57,331 nt of DNA from an uncultured Bacteroidales bacterium (GCA_903959905.1 CAJBYO010000068.1:1-57331); one strand, 5' to 3'. Shown: positions 1-7,130, counted from the stretch's first letter. The notes: generated by a model not told the origin, from the sequence alone. Numbers and translations: made by a program.

Positions 1-139
1 GAAAATATCGTTCTAAGGGGTGGTCAATTTGAATCGGCAGGGGGTGGTCAATTTGCCCCGGCGCGAACCGATTTTTACACCGGCACAGGGGTGGTCAATT
101 TGGATCGGCAGACACTGGTCAAAGTGAATGGTTTATCCA
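1..139 (+). mobile_element. Terminal region of an IS21-family-like insertion sequence (rest lies left of the window)
   Basis: Three near-identical direct repeats beginning GGGGTGGTCAATTTG start at 17, 41 and 88, each followed by a CGGC-rich tail, and a fourth diverged copy (ACTGGTCAAAGTG) starts at 114. Multiple subterminal repeats of the type TGGTCAATTTG...CCGG are typical of IS21-family ends. By analogy with the usual spacing from the last repeat to the terminal CA, the outer end is placed near 139 (TATCCA). The transposase genes istA/istB are not in the window. Assignment to IS21 is from the repeat pattern only; the exact terminus is inferred. Confidence 0.6.
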
Positions 140-664
140 ATCTATTACAGGATGTGGCAGGATTTCACCTGGCATCCGGCGCCTTCTGATATCGGCCTGG
201 TTTCCCTGTTCACGGAGGTGCTTTATAAGGATAAAGACCAGTCCATTTCGACACCGTTTTCAACCCTGTTTTCAGATCTTACCACAGGTGAAGGCATTAT
301 CGGCAATGCAATGATCAACTGGAAGGCTGTTACTCCAAAGCTTTTCTTCATGAAATACCAACTCACCGGTGGCTCATTGGGGCAGCCAAGAGATACCGCC
401 AACAGTTCCACCGCAACAAAAAATCTTTTTTACAACGGAAATAACAGTCTGTTCAAGCAGAACTTCCTTAGGTTCCTTGATTTCCGATTATCAACAAAGC
501 TTGTGATTATTGTAGCTCAGCTCGGTTTCAGCGACCTTCGCGATTTTGACTTTTCTAAAAAATACATGTTCAGAGGTGTAAAATATCTTGTAAAGTCTAT
601 TCAGGTTACCTTGAAAAAAGACAAGATTATGCCGGCGACGCTGGAGTGTTACGCATGTGAGTAA
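128..664 (+). CDS. Unrecognised protein, probably 5'-truncated by the IS insertion
   Basis: This 178-codon frame starts at an ATG that lies inside the inferred IS end, and the codon just before it is TGA, so the first four or five residues (MVYPI) probably come from the IS and the native start is lost. I do not recognise the family. There is no signal peptide or membrane segment; the chain is rich in aromatic residues (WQDFTWHP, KYMFRGVKYLVKS) and ends ATLECYACE. A convergent integrase lies 60 bases away, so it could be the last piece of an integrated phage or conjugative element, but nothing in the sequence proves that. It may be a dead fragment or a gene expressed from the IS end. Confidence 0.5.
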   Translation: MVYPIYYRMWQDFTWHPAPSDIGLVSLFTEVLYKDKDQSISTPFSTLFSDLTTGEGIIGNAMINWKAVTPKLFFMKYQLTGGSLGQPRDTANSSTATKNLFYNGNNSLFKQNFLRFLDFRLSTKLVIIVAQLGFSDLRDFDFSKKYMFRGVKYLVKSIQVTLKKDKIMPATLECYACE

Positions 665-724
665 AGAAATAGATTCAGTTCCTTCATCAAAATCCTCGGC
701 TTATTAATGATTACGGTACTTGTC

Positions 725-1930
725 TTACGAATTGAAGAAAGGGTGATCCTTCAATTTCATTGCGTTTTCCAGCTTTGAGATACGAATGTACCTGAGAAAG
801 GACTCAGTTGTTCTGTGTCCGGTGATTTGCATTATGGAGAGTATGGGTACACCACTCAGGTAAGCATTGGTGGCAAAGGAACGCCGAACCGTATGAGTTC
901 TGATCTGCAACCACTTGTCAAGGTTTCCTTTTGTGATTTTCTTTGTGACGGCATATTCTCCGATCCAACGAAGAACCCGGTTTGCTTCCTGGTTTGTTGG
1001 TATATGGTAATCTTTCCCATGTCGATTGATAATCTCCGGAATAATGGGATGAACCGGAATGATGACAGGCTCTTTTGTCTTCTGGGTTTTTACATACAAC
1101 TTGCCGTCCTCAATATTATTAATGGTCACTTTTGCCCAATCTGAGTGTCTCAGACCAGTATGGCAATTGAGAATAAAAAGGTCACGGATTCGGCGCATCC
1201 TGGCATCATCAATTTTCAATTTGTAGAGTGCCTGAATTTCTTCACTATTTAAATATATGGTGTCAGCATCTTCCTTTAACACTTTAAAACTTCGTGCACG
1301 ATGCTCCTGATTGCTGGTTAATTTATCCTCGTTGGCCTCATTCATCAATCGCTTTATCCTTCTGATGTGAGAGCCAATTGTATTGGGTTTTAAATTGGCA
1401 CCTTTGAGGTAATCCGTGAAATTGATATAGAATTCCTTGTTTATGGAATCAAAATCAATTACAGTGCCTTGCAATTTCTGATAGGTTTCAAGATGAGTTT
1501 TAATACCGTTGAAATGCTGGATATGGTTGTCTGACACCTTATTCTTATAACGAGCCTGGAAAATCGGAATATATTCAATTAGGGTAGGCTTGTGGTATTC
1601 TGCATTTGTATCTTTCCTCCCGATAAATATTTGGTAAGCCTCTTTGAGTTCCGTGCTTTTTCGTTTTACAACCTCGCTTGCCAGTTTTTCTCCCTTTGGA
1701 AAAATCTTGTCATAAGTGTCCAGCAAGAAGCTGTTTATTTCCCTGAGTCTTTTATTGGTCTCAGAATAGTCTTTTACAGGTTTTGCTTTTTGTTCATCAC
1801 CATTCCAGGACAGTTTCGGAACGTTCAATCCTGTTGAGAGCCTCAATCTCTGATGGTTAAAGGTAAATGTGATCAAGATGAGACATCCATTTTTTCTCTC
1901 TTTGTCTAAGTAATAGATAACTGTAGCCAT
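725..1930 (-). CDS. Tyrosine recombinase (phage/ICE-type integrase)
   Basis: A 401-residue site-specific recombinase that would cut and rejoin DNA at an attachment site. The N-terminal part (about 1-110) resembles the arm-binding region of Bacteroidota integrases, followed by a SAM-like core-binding domain (about 115-215) and the catalytic domain (about 225-395). All catalytic residues are visible: R261 (CHTGLRHSDW), K284, H346 and R349 (HTVRRSF), H372 (ITGHRTT) and Y381 (FLRYIRI). Length is normal for the family, so it looks intact. The gene reads away from tRNA-Val, with its promoter region 190 bases from the 3' end of the tRNA, a common arrangement for elements inserted at tRNA genes. The GCCTAAA motif cluster upstream may hold its binding sites. 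The cargo of the element is not visible here. Confidence 0.9.
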   Translation of the reverse strand: MATVIYYLDKERKNGCLILITFTFNHQRLRLSTGLNVPKLSWNGDEQKAKPVKDYSETNKRLREINSFLLDTYDKIFPKGEKLASEVVKRKSTELKEAYQIFIGRKDTNAEYHKPTLIEYIPIFQARYKNKVSDNHIQHFNGIKTHLETYQKLQGTVIDFDSINKEFYINFTDYLKGANLKPNTIGSHIRRIKRLMNEANEDKLTSNQEHRARSFKVLKEDADTIYLNSEEIQALYKLKIDDARMRRIRDLFILNCHTGLRHSDWAKVTINNIEDGKLYVKTQKTKEPVIIPVHPIIPEIINRHGKDYHIPTNQEANRVLRWIGEYAVTKKITKGNLDKWLQIRTHTVRRSFATNAYLSGVPILSIMQITGHRTTESFLRYIRISKLENAMKLKDHPFFNS

Positions 1931-1940
1931 AACTTTGTTT

Positions 1941-2042
1941 TTTGCCTAAAAGGGGTTGAAGAATTGCCTAAACAAAGATAAGTATAGGCGAGAATTTAGG
2001 CAAAGTTGCCTGTAAAAGTTATTAACAGGGGTTATTTAGGCG
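1941..2042. repeat. Cluster of GCCTAAA/TTTAGGC motifs upstream of the integrase
   Basis: TTGCCTAAA occurs at 1942-1950 and 1964-1972, its exact complement TTTAGGCAA at 1995-2003, and shorter forms at 1985-1990 (TAGGCG), 2007-2011 (TGCCTG context) and 2035-2042 (TTTAGGCG). The copies at 1964 and 1995 form a perfect 9-base inverted repeat. Lying between the integrase start and a tRNA 3' end, they are candidates for recombinase arm-type sites or integrase autoregulation; this role is inference. Confidence 0.45.
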
Positions 2043-2054
2043 TAACATTTTGTA

Positions 2055-2083
2055 ATAAAAAAACCGCCGGAAGTGGCGGTTTT
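2055..2083 (-). terminator. Rho-independent terminator of tRNA-Val
   Basis: On the minus strand the stem AAACCGCC/GGCGGTTT closes a 6-base loop and is followed by a run of T (the A run at 2057-2063 on the plus strand). It lies 35 bases beyond the 3' end of tRNA-Val and also separates it from the integrase gene. Confidence 0.75.
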
Positions 2084-2117
2084 ACTTGATTTCCGTTGAT
2101 TATCAGGAAATGTTCTG

Positions 2118-2192
2118 TGGGATGTGAGGGATTCGAACCCACGACCCCCGCCCTGTCAAGGCGATGCTCTAAACCAACTGAGCTAACATCCC
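2118..2192 (-). tRNA. tRNA-Val (GAC)
   Basis: A full cloverleaf can be read on the minus strand: acceptor GGGATGT/ACATCCC, D-arm AGCTC..GAGC, anticodon stem TCGCC/GGCGG with loop TTGACAG (anticodon GAC), T-arm with GGTTCGAATCC. The discriminator base is A at 2118; CCA is not encoded. An integrase lies beyond its 3' end, so this gene is a plausible integration target. Confidence 0.93.
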
Positions 2193-2202
2193 ATGCGGGC
2201 TG

Positions 2203-2233
2203 CAAAGATATTAATTCTTTCATACACTGCAAA
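2203..2233 (-). promoter_or_regulatory. Bacteroidota-type promoter of tRNA-Val
   Basis: On the minus strand TTTG (2230-2233) is followed after 19 bases by TATCTTTG (2203-2210), an exact match to the -33/-7 pattern TTTG-N19-21-TAnnTTTG. The predicted start of transcription is just before the tRNA at about 2196. Confidence 0.8.
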
Positions 2234-2242
2234 CGCTAATTA

Positions 2243-2502
2243 GGAAATGACGAATATGGGAATGACGAATATGCGAATACTGCGCTACTTATCAGGTTAA
2301 TAACTTTACAAATCAGCACCCCATTCCCATATTCGTCATTCGCATATCCGTCATTCGCATATCCGTCATTCCCATATTCGTCATTCCCATATTCGTCATT
2401 CGCATATCCGTCATTCCCATATCCGTCATTCGCATATTCGTCATTTGTCACTTGTCATTCGTCATTTGTCATTCGTCATTTGTCATTCGTCATTTGTCAT
2501 TT
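2243..2502. repeat. Tandem 15-mer and 7-mer arrays with an inverted copy
   Basis: Eight units of 15 bases (ATTCSCATATYCGTC) run from 2323 to 2442, and nine units of 7 bases (GTCATTY, one GTCACTT) from 2440 to 2502. Two further 15-base units in the opposite orientation (AATGACGAATATGGG type) lie at 2244-2277, so the DNA or RNA could fold into a stem of about 33 bases. Both unit types contain the core TGAC on the minus strand. The heptamers run into the 3' end of the flavin reductase gene, whose TGA stop is part of a repeat unit. Protein frames across the array are artefacts of the period. Confidence 0.9.
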
Positions 2503-2994
2503 CTTATACGCCCCCAACACCTCCCCATAATAAACCATATGAAAATCCCTCTTCGGATAATATCTCTTGGCAATCAAGGCATCCAGCGTTTCCGGATCCA
2601 GGAAATGTTTGTGAACGATCCTGCATTCAATATGAACGGATGCCTCAGAAATGAAGTGTGCATCAGCGCCGAGGCACTTTTCAAGTGTGAAGTTGCAGGC
2701 TTCAATTTTGTTGATATCCCTGCCTGACCTGGTTCCGCAAATATGGAGTGATTTCCTGTATTCATCGGGCAATATACAGACAGAGAAGTCTTTGACCGAT
2801 TCCATCAGGCTGAAGGTGTGTCGTACAGGCCTGACCAGAACAGTGATGATTTGTTTGCCCCAGATATAGCCTGCTGTTGCCCAGCCGATGGTCATCGGGT
2901 TGGGCGGATCGCCTGCTACCTGTAATATCCCGTCTCCATCCAGTTTGGCGAACGTTTCGTGTATTACATCAAATAATTCAATACGTTCTCGCAT
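2497..2994 (-). CDS. Flavin reductase-like (FMN-binding split barrel) protein
   Basis: A 165-residue protein of the flavin reductase/RutF-DIM6 family, which bind FMN in a split barrel and usually reduce it with NAD(P)H. The family pattern is seen in NPMTIGWATAGYIWGK (about 32-47), VLVRPVRHTFSLMES (about 52-66), ICGTRSGRD and the ESxVHIEC strand (about 118-125). Length is normal for single-domain members and there is no signal peptide, so it acts in the cytoplasm. It is divergent from the DPP4 gene and shares the palindromic promoter region at 3001-3023. The stop codon TGA lies inside a heptamer repeat. The physiological partner cannot be told from the sequence. Confidence 0.85.
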   Translation of the reverse strand: MRERIELFDVIHETFAKLDGDGILQVAGDPPNPMTIGWATAGYIWGKQIITVLVRPVRHTFSLMESVKDFSVCILPDEYRKSLHICGTRSGRDINKIEACNFTLEKCLGADAHFISEASVHIECRIVHKHFLDPETLDALIAKRYYPKRDFHMVYYGEVLGAYKK

Positions 2995-3000
2995 ATTTGG

Positions 3001-3023
3001 CTAATTTTGACTGTCAAAATTAG
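3001..3023. promoter_or_regulatory. Palindrome carrying two back-to-back -7 boxes in a divergent promoter region
   Basis: An 11-base arm (CTAATTTTGAC) is repeated inverted around one central base with no mismatch. Each arm contains TAATTTTG, which fits the Bacteroidota -7 box TAnnTTTG, pointing right (3002-3009) toward the peptidase gene and left (3015-3022) toward the flavin reductase gene. The ATG codons are at 3049 and 2994. It could be two overlapping promoters, an operator, or both. Confidence 0.6.
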
Positions 3024-3048
3024 TGTTAATCTTCAATACCAGTTTATC

Positions 3049-5280
3049 ATGCACAGAAGAATTCTTCCCCTCGTTCTGACGGTCCTCTTTATAACTGTTC
3101 AGTTTGCCGGCATATCCCAGGATGCTAAAAAGTCGATTACCCTGGAAGATATTTACAAACTCCGCAAGTTTGCCTCAAAAGGCGTTCCCGGGGTGGAGTC
3201 GATGAACGACGGAGACCATTACTGCCAGCTAAAAAAGGACAGTTTGAATATTTACGAATACGCCACCGGAAAATACACCGGTTCAGTGGTTTTGGCCAAA
3301 GAACTGATCCCGGCAGGAGATACCGCCCCCATTGATATGAACGGTTTTGAATTCAGCGGCGACGAAACAAAGATCCTGTTCGCCACGGATGATGAGGCAA
3401 TCTATCGCCGGTCATCGAAGGCAACCTTTTATGTATTTGACCTCCAAACCAAAAAGCTGATGCCGCTGTCAGGCGGAGGGAAGCAACGCCTGGCTACCTT
3501 TTCCCCGGATGGCAGTAAAATTGCCTTCGTCAGGGATAATAATTTATTTATCAAGGATATATCTGTAGGAATGTTCAATGCTGGAGGTAAATCGGACAGA
3601 CAGGAAAATGGTGTCGAAATACAGGTAACCACCGATGGCAAAGCCAATGAAATCATCAACGGTGCCACCGACTGGGTGTACGAAGAGGAGTTTGAGTTCT
3701 CCAAGGCATTTGAATGGTCGCCAGATGGGAAGCGGATTGCTTACTACAGGTTTGACGAAAGCAAGGTGAGGGAATACCAGCTGACCTATTACGGTGACTT
3801 ATACCCTGAACAATACAAGTACAAATATCCCAAGGCCGGAGAGGACAATTCAGTGATCGGCATATATCTCTATGACCTGGGATCAAAGAAAACAACATTA
3901 GTTGATATTGGCAGTGAGAAAGATATATATATTCCCAGGATCAAATGGACCGAAGATCCCAACACCCTGGCATTGTACCGGTTGAACCGCCATCAGAACA
4001 AACTGGAACTACTCCTTGCCGATGCGGCAACAGGCACTACAAAAGTGATTTACACCGAGGAAAATAAAAGCTACATTGAGATCAACGACCACTGGCATTT
4101 CCTCAAAAACAACAAAGAGTTCCTGTTGACCAGTGAAAAGGACGGATACAGACATATTTATTTGTATGATCTGGCGGGAAAGCAGTTAAGGCAACTGACA
4201 CAGGGAAATTTCGAGGTGCTTGATGTGCTTGGCGCGGATGAGAAGAACAACCTGGTCTATTATTCATCAACAGAAACATCCCCGATGGACAAGGATATCT
4301 GTGCGGTAAGTCTTGACGGAAAGAAAAAGAACAAACTGAACAGCAGGCAGGGCGGGAACGCTGTTGATTTCAGCAAAACCTTCAGCTATTATATCGGTCG
4401 CTGGTCAGATATCAACACACCGTCGTATGTAGCCGTTTACAAGGCAAATGGCACGGATGTCAGGATGCTGCAGGACAATGCAAAGCTTAAAACAACCATT
4501 GCTGAATATGGCTTCAGCAAAGCAGAATTTTTTAAGTTCAAAACATCCGACGGCACTGAACTCAACGGGTTGATGGTAAAACCTCCCGATTTTGATCCGT
4601 CGAAGAAATATCCCGTATTATTTACCATTTACGGTGGTCCCGGATCCCAGACCGTCAATAATTCCTGGGGAACGGTATCTTCCTGGAACCAGTTGTGGGC
4701 GCAGCACGGCATCATTGTGGTTTCTGTCGACAACCGCGGAACCGGCGGCAGGGGAGATGCATTTAAAAAATGCACCTACCTTGAGCTGGGGAAATATGAA
4801 ACGCTCGACCAGATTGAAGCAGCTAAATACCTGGGAACCCTTGATTATGTTGATAAAGCGAGGATCGGTATGTGGGGATGGAGCTTTGGCGGCTACCTGA
4901 CCCTTTCCTGCCTCACGAAAGGTGCTGATTACTTCAGTTTCGGAGTGGCTGTAGCCCCGGTGACCAACTGGAAATATTATGACAACATATATACAGAGCG
5001 GTATATGAGAACCCCGAAGGAAAACGACACCGGTTATGAAGACAATTCTCCGGTTAACCATGCAGCAAAGCTGAAAGGCAAGCTGTTGATTATTTGCGGT
5101 ATGGCCGATGACAATGTTCACCCACAGAATACCTACGACATGGTGACAGCCCTGGTGGGCTCCGACAAACAGTTTGAGTCGCAGTTCTACCCAAACAGCA
5201 ACCACGGTATCTATACGGGGAAGAACACCAGTTTCCACCTTTACAAACGTATGACCGACTTCATCCTGACCAACCTATAG
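3049..5280 (+). CDS. Prolyl dipeptidyl peptidase IV-like serine peptidase (S9 family), exported
   Basis: A 743-residue enzyme that would remove dipeptides, typically X-Pro, from peptide N-termini in the periplasm. The start was set at 3049 because it gives a clean signal peptide (MHRRILPLVLTVLFITVQFAGISQ); an in-frame ATG at 3007 lies in the promoter palindrome. After the signal come the DPPIV beta-propeller (about 60-480) and the alpha/beta hydrolase domain (about 500-740). The DPP4 double-glutamate motif is present in DWVYEEEFEF. The catalytic triad is Ser in GWSFGG (codon 4882-4884), Asp in ADDNVHP and His in NSNHGIY. Length is typical for Bacteroidota DPP IV. It is followed within 8 bases by a heptamer array. 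Confidence 0.93.
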   Translation: MHRRILPLVLTVLFITVQFAGISQDAKKSITLEDIYKLRKFASKGVPGVESMNDGDHYCQLKKDSLNIYEYATGKYTGSVVLAKELIPAGDTAPIDMNGFEFSGDETKILFATDDEAIYRRSSKATFYVFDLQTKKLMPLSGGGKQRLATFSPDGSKIAFVRDNNLFIKDISVGMFNAGGKSDRQENGVEIQVTTDGKANEIINGATDWVYEEEFEFSKAFEWSPDGKRIAYYRFDESKVREYQLTYYGDLYPEQYKYKYPKAGEDNSVIGIYLYDLGSKKTTLVDIGSEKDIYIPRIKWTEDPNTLALYRLNRHQNKLELLLADAATGTTKVIYTEENKSYIEINDHWHFLKNNKEFLLTSEKDGYRHIYLYDLAGKQLRQLTQGNFEVLDVLGADEKNNLVYYSSTETSPMDKDICAVSLDGKKKNKLNSRQGGNAVDFSKTFSYYIGRWSDINTPSYVAVYKANGTDVRMLQDNAKLKTTIAEYGFSKAEFFKFKTSDGTELNGLMVKPPDFDPSKKYPVLFTIYGGPGSQTVNNSWGTVSSWNQLWAQHGIIVVSVDNRGTGGRGDAFKKCTYLELGKYETLDQIEAAKYLGTLDYVDKARIGMWGWSFGGYLTLSCLTKGADYFSFGVAVAPVTNWKYYDNIYTERYMRTPKENDTGYEDNSPVNHAAKLKGKLLIICGMADDNVHPQNTYDMVTALVGSDKQFESQFYPNSNHGIYTGKNTSFHLYKRMTDFILTNL

Positions 5281-5287
5281 CCACTCC

Positions 5288-5329
5288 GTCACCTGTCACG
5301 CGTCACCTGTCACCTGTCACGCGTCACGT
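5288..5329. repeat. Heptamer array (GTCACNN)6 after the DPP4 gene
   Basis: Six perfect-period 7-base units (GTCACCT, GTCACGC, GTCACGT) begin 7 bases after the stop codon at 5280. On the minus strand the units read RTGACNN, the same family as the arrays at 2440, 20779 and 23478. Confidence 0.9.
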
Positions 5330-5342
5330 TAAAAAGAATTCT

Positions 5343-5374
5343 TTTGGAAATCCCAAATATACTTTGTACTTTTG
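5343..5374 (+). promoter_or_regulatory. Bacteroidota-type promoter of the rpsU operon
   Basis: TTTG at 5343-5346 is followed after 20 bases by TACTTTTG at 5367-5374, an excellent match to the -33/-7 consensus. Transcription should start near 5381, about 45 bases before rpsU. Confidence 0.85.
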
Positions 5375-5427
5375 CAGCCCTTTATAAAATTTTAGTATTC
5401 ACAGTAACAAGAAAGAGAGCGTAACTC

Positions 5428-5625
5428 ATGATTATCGTACCTGTTAAAGAAGGCGAAAGCATTGACAGATCTTTGAAGAAACTGAAGCGTAAATTTGAGA
5501 AGACCGGCGTTGTGAAAGAACTCCGCGAGCGTCAGAAATTTACAAAACCGTCCATCAAACATCGCGAAGCAGTCAACAAGGCGATTTACATTCAGAAGAT
5601 TCAGGACGCCGAAGCTGCCAAGTAA
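5428..5625 (+). CDS. rpsU: Small ribosomal subunit protein bS21
   Basis: A 65-residue basic protein with the bS21 signature: MIIVPVKEGESIDRSLKKLKRKFEK, then a helical RERQKFTKPSIKHR segment. It sits on the 30S platform near the 3' end of 16S rRNA. In Bacteroidia, bS21 is known to take part, with bS18 and bS6, in hiding the anti-Shine-Dalgarno sequence, which explains the scarcity of SD-led genes. It is the first gene of a likely operon with xerC and hpf. No strong SD is seen upstream of this gene itself (AAGAGAGCG only). Confidence 0.97.
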   Translation: MIIVPVKEGESIDRSLKKLKRKFEKTGVVKELRERQKFTKPSIKHREAVNKAIYIQKIQDAEAAK

Positions 5626-5734
5626 CAGCGATCAAAAGTTTTCCGGGAAGAAATTTTGTTTTGGATGAATATCATTGTATATTTATGCAATGATTTGTTA
5701 TCGGCAGAATTTCTTCTTTCTTTTTTTGTAACCG

Positions 5735-6610
5735 GTGAAGCAGCGCTTTATTGAATATCTCCAATACGAAAAACGGTACTCTCCGCACACCGTTACTGCC
5801 TACCGGACTGATCTGGATCAGTTTTATGAATACCTGCACATGCAGTATTCCATTGATGACATCCAGTCTGTCAATCATCCCATGATCCGCTCCTGGCTTG
5901 TTGAACTGATGAACCAGGAAATCAGTCCCCGGTCTGTCAACCGCAAACTTACCACACTTAAATCCTTCTATAAATTTCTTCAGCGTGAGGGCGTTACAGA
6001 GGTCAACCCGATGCGGAAGATCACCTCCCCGAAAACGTCGAAGCGGCTTCCGGTTTTTGTTGAGAAAGACAAGATGGAGCGGTTGCTGGATGAGGTGGAT
6101 TTTGGCGGCGGATATACCGGTTTGCGCGATAAGCTGATCATTGAATTGTTTTACGCCACAGGTATGCGGCTGTCGGAACTTGTCAACCTGAAAGAAACAG
6201 ACCTTAGTTTCCACCATGATACAATAAAGGTAACCGGTAAACGTAATAAAGAGCGATTGATTCCGTTTAGCCATAAGATGGAATTGCTCATCAAACGTTA
6301 CCTTGATGAAAAAAGGAGTGTATTCGGGGAGAACGGGGACCTGTTTCTTACCGATAAAGGTAAAAAGATCTATTCCCGGATGGTTTACCGTATTGTTACC
6401 GGGTATCTGGGAATGGTTACCACACTTGAAAAGAAGAGTCCTCATGTGCTGCGGCATACTTTTGCCACACACCTGCTGAATAACGGAGCTGAACTGAATG
6501 CAATCAAAGAACTTCTGGGCCATGCAAACCTTTCTGCAACCCAGGTCTATACGCACAACACTATCGATAAATTGAAGAGTATCTACAAACAAGCCCATCC
6601 AAAGGCGTAA
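5735..6610 (+). CDS. xerC: Tyrosine recombinase XerC-like (chromosome dimer resolution)
   Basis: A 291-residue Xer recombinase. The SAM-like N-terminal domain (about 1-85; YEKRYSPHTVTAYRTDL) is followed by the catalytic domain with R145 (TGMRLSEL), K169, H237 and R240 (HVLRHTFATH), H263 (LLGHANL) and the nucleophile Y272 (QVYTH). Length and spacing are standard for XerC/XerD and unlike the larger phage-type integrase at 725-1930. The start is GTG at 5735; TAA is in frame two codons upstream, so no longer form is possible. It lies between rpsU and hpf, a conserved housekeeping setting. XerC versus XerD cannot be decided with certainty; the other partner is not in the window. Confidence 0.93.
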   Translation: MKQRFIEYLQYEKRYSPHTVTAYRTDLDQFYEYLHMQYSIDDIQSVNHPMIRSWLVELMNQEISPRSVNRKLTTLKSFYKFLQREGVTEVNPMRKITSPKTSKRLPVFVEKDKMERLLDEVDFGGGYTGLRDKLIIELFYATGMRLSELVNLKETDLSFHHDTIKVTGKRNKERLIPFSHKMELLIKRYLDEKRSVFGENGDLFLTDKGKKIYSRMVYRIVTGYLGMVTTLEKKSPHVLRHTFATHLLNNGAELNAIKELLGHANLSATQVYTHNTIDKLKSIYKQAHPKA

Positions 6611-6613
6611 AAA

Positions 6614-6620
6614 AGGAGGT
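6614..6620 (+). promoter_or_regulatory. Strong Shine-Dalgarno sequence (AGGAGGT) of hpf
   Basis: AGGAGGT lies 4 bases before the ATG of hpf, just after the xerC stop at 6610. Other gene starts in this window, including rpsU, tuf, rplK, rplA and rpoC, lack such a motif and instead have A-rich leaders, so this site stands out. Confidence 0.8.
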
Positions 6621-6624
6621 CGGA

Positions 6625-6924
6625 ATGAACGTAAAAATTAACTCTGTCCATTTTAAAGCTGATAAAAAACTTGAAGCTTTCATCAACGAGAAACTGGAAA
6701 AACTGCATGCCCTGTTTGATGGAGTGATCAGTAGCGAGGTCATTTTAAAAATGGATAATACAGATACAAGAGAAAACAAGATTGCAGAAGTTCGATTATT
6801 AATAAAAGGGTACGATCTGTTTGCCAAGAAGGAAGCAACAACCTTTGAAGCAGCGATTGACCTGGCAGCTGAAGCTTTGCGCAAGCAAATTGTTAAACAC
6901 AAGGAGAAAGTGAGGGGTGTCTGA
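6625..6924 (+). CDS. hpf: Ribosome hibernation promoting factor, short form (HPF/RaiA family)
   Basis: A 99-residue protein of the S30AE/YfiA fold: MNVKINSVHFKADKKLEAFI, a central strand with DNTDTRENKIAEVRLLIKG, and a basic C-terminal helix ending KHKEKVRGV. These proteins bind the 30S decoding region and silence ribosomes in slow growth or stress. The long C-terminal dimerisation domain is absent, so it is the short form. It is the third gene of the rpsU-xerC operon, begins 14 bases after xerC, has a rare strong SD and is closed by a strong terminator. Confidence 0.93.
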   Translation: MNVKINSVHFKADKKLEAFINEKLEKLHALFDGVISSEVILKMDNTDTRENKIAEVRLLIKGYDLFAKKEATTFEAAIDLAAEALRKQIVKHKEKVRGV

Positions 6925-6942
6925 TCCCTGCTATTTGCTGGC

Positions 6943-6982
6943 AAACATGAAGGCAACCCGAAAAAGGTTGCCTTCATGTTTT
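6943..6982 (+). terminator. Strong terminator of the rpsU-xerC-hpf operon
   Basis: A perfect 15-bp stem (6944-6958 with 6966-6980; arms AACATGAAGGCAACC and its complement) closes a 7-base A-rich loop and runs into TTT. Confidence 0.9.
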
Positions 6983-7072
6983 CTGAAAACCCGCTATTGA
7001 CATGTGTTTCGGAGTTCGGTACAGAGTTTGTTAAAAAAAATGTGCTTTTTTCAGTCATATTTCAAAAAATCC

Positions 7073-7103
7073 TTGTTTTGTATTGAAATTGTTTCTACTT
7101 TTG
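7073..7103 (+). promoter_or_regulatory. Bacteroidota-type promoter of the tRNA cluster
   Basis: TTG at 7073-7075 and TACTTTTG at 7096-7103 are separated by 20 bases. The predicted start of transcription, near 7110, is about 20 bases before tRNA-Thr. Confidence 0.8.
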
Positions 7104-7130
7104 CAGTCCTTTTAAAAAAGGGAATTTATT

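Noticed and set aside
2118..2192. Proof that the integrase element is inserted at tRNA-Val
   Set aside because: No second copy of the tRNA 3' end is found in the window, so the attachment site cannot be shown; kept only as a possibility.
2236..2451. A 71-codon frame of repeated NDEYANDGYG-like residues
   Set aside because: It is the translation of the 15-base tandem array; the period is a multiple of three, so stops are missing by arithmetic.
2323..2502. Possible CRISPR array
   Set aside because: Units are 15 and 7 bases with no unique spacers and no cas genes nearby; the same holds for the array at 25217-25398.
4618..5238. A 206-codon frame opposite the DPP4 gene
   Set aside because: It lies wholly within the catalytic domain coding region and carries no motif of its own.
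5672..6598. A 308-codon frame on the minus strand opposite xerC
   Set aside because: The plus strand encodes a complete XerC with all catalytic residues; the opposite frame has no recognisable features and is a shadow.
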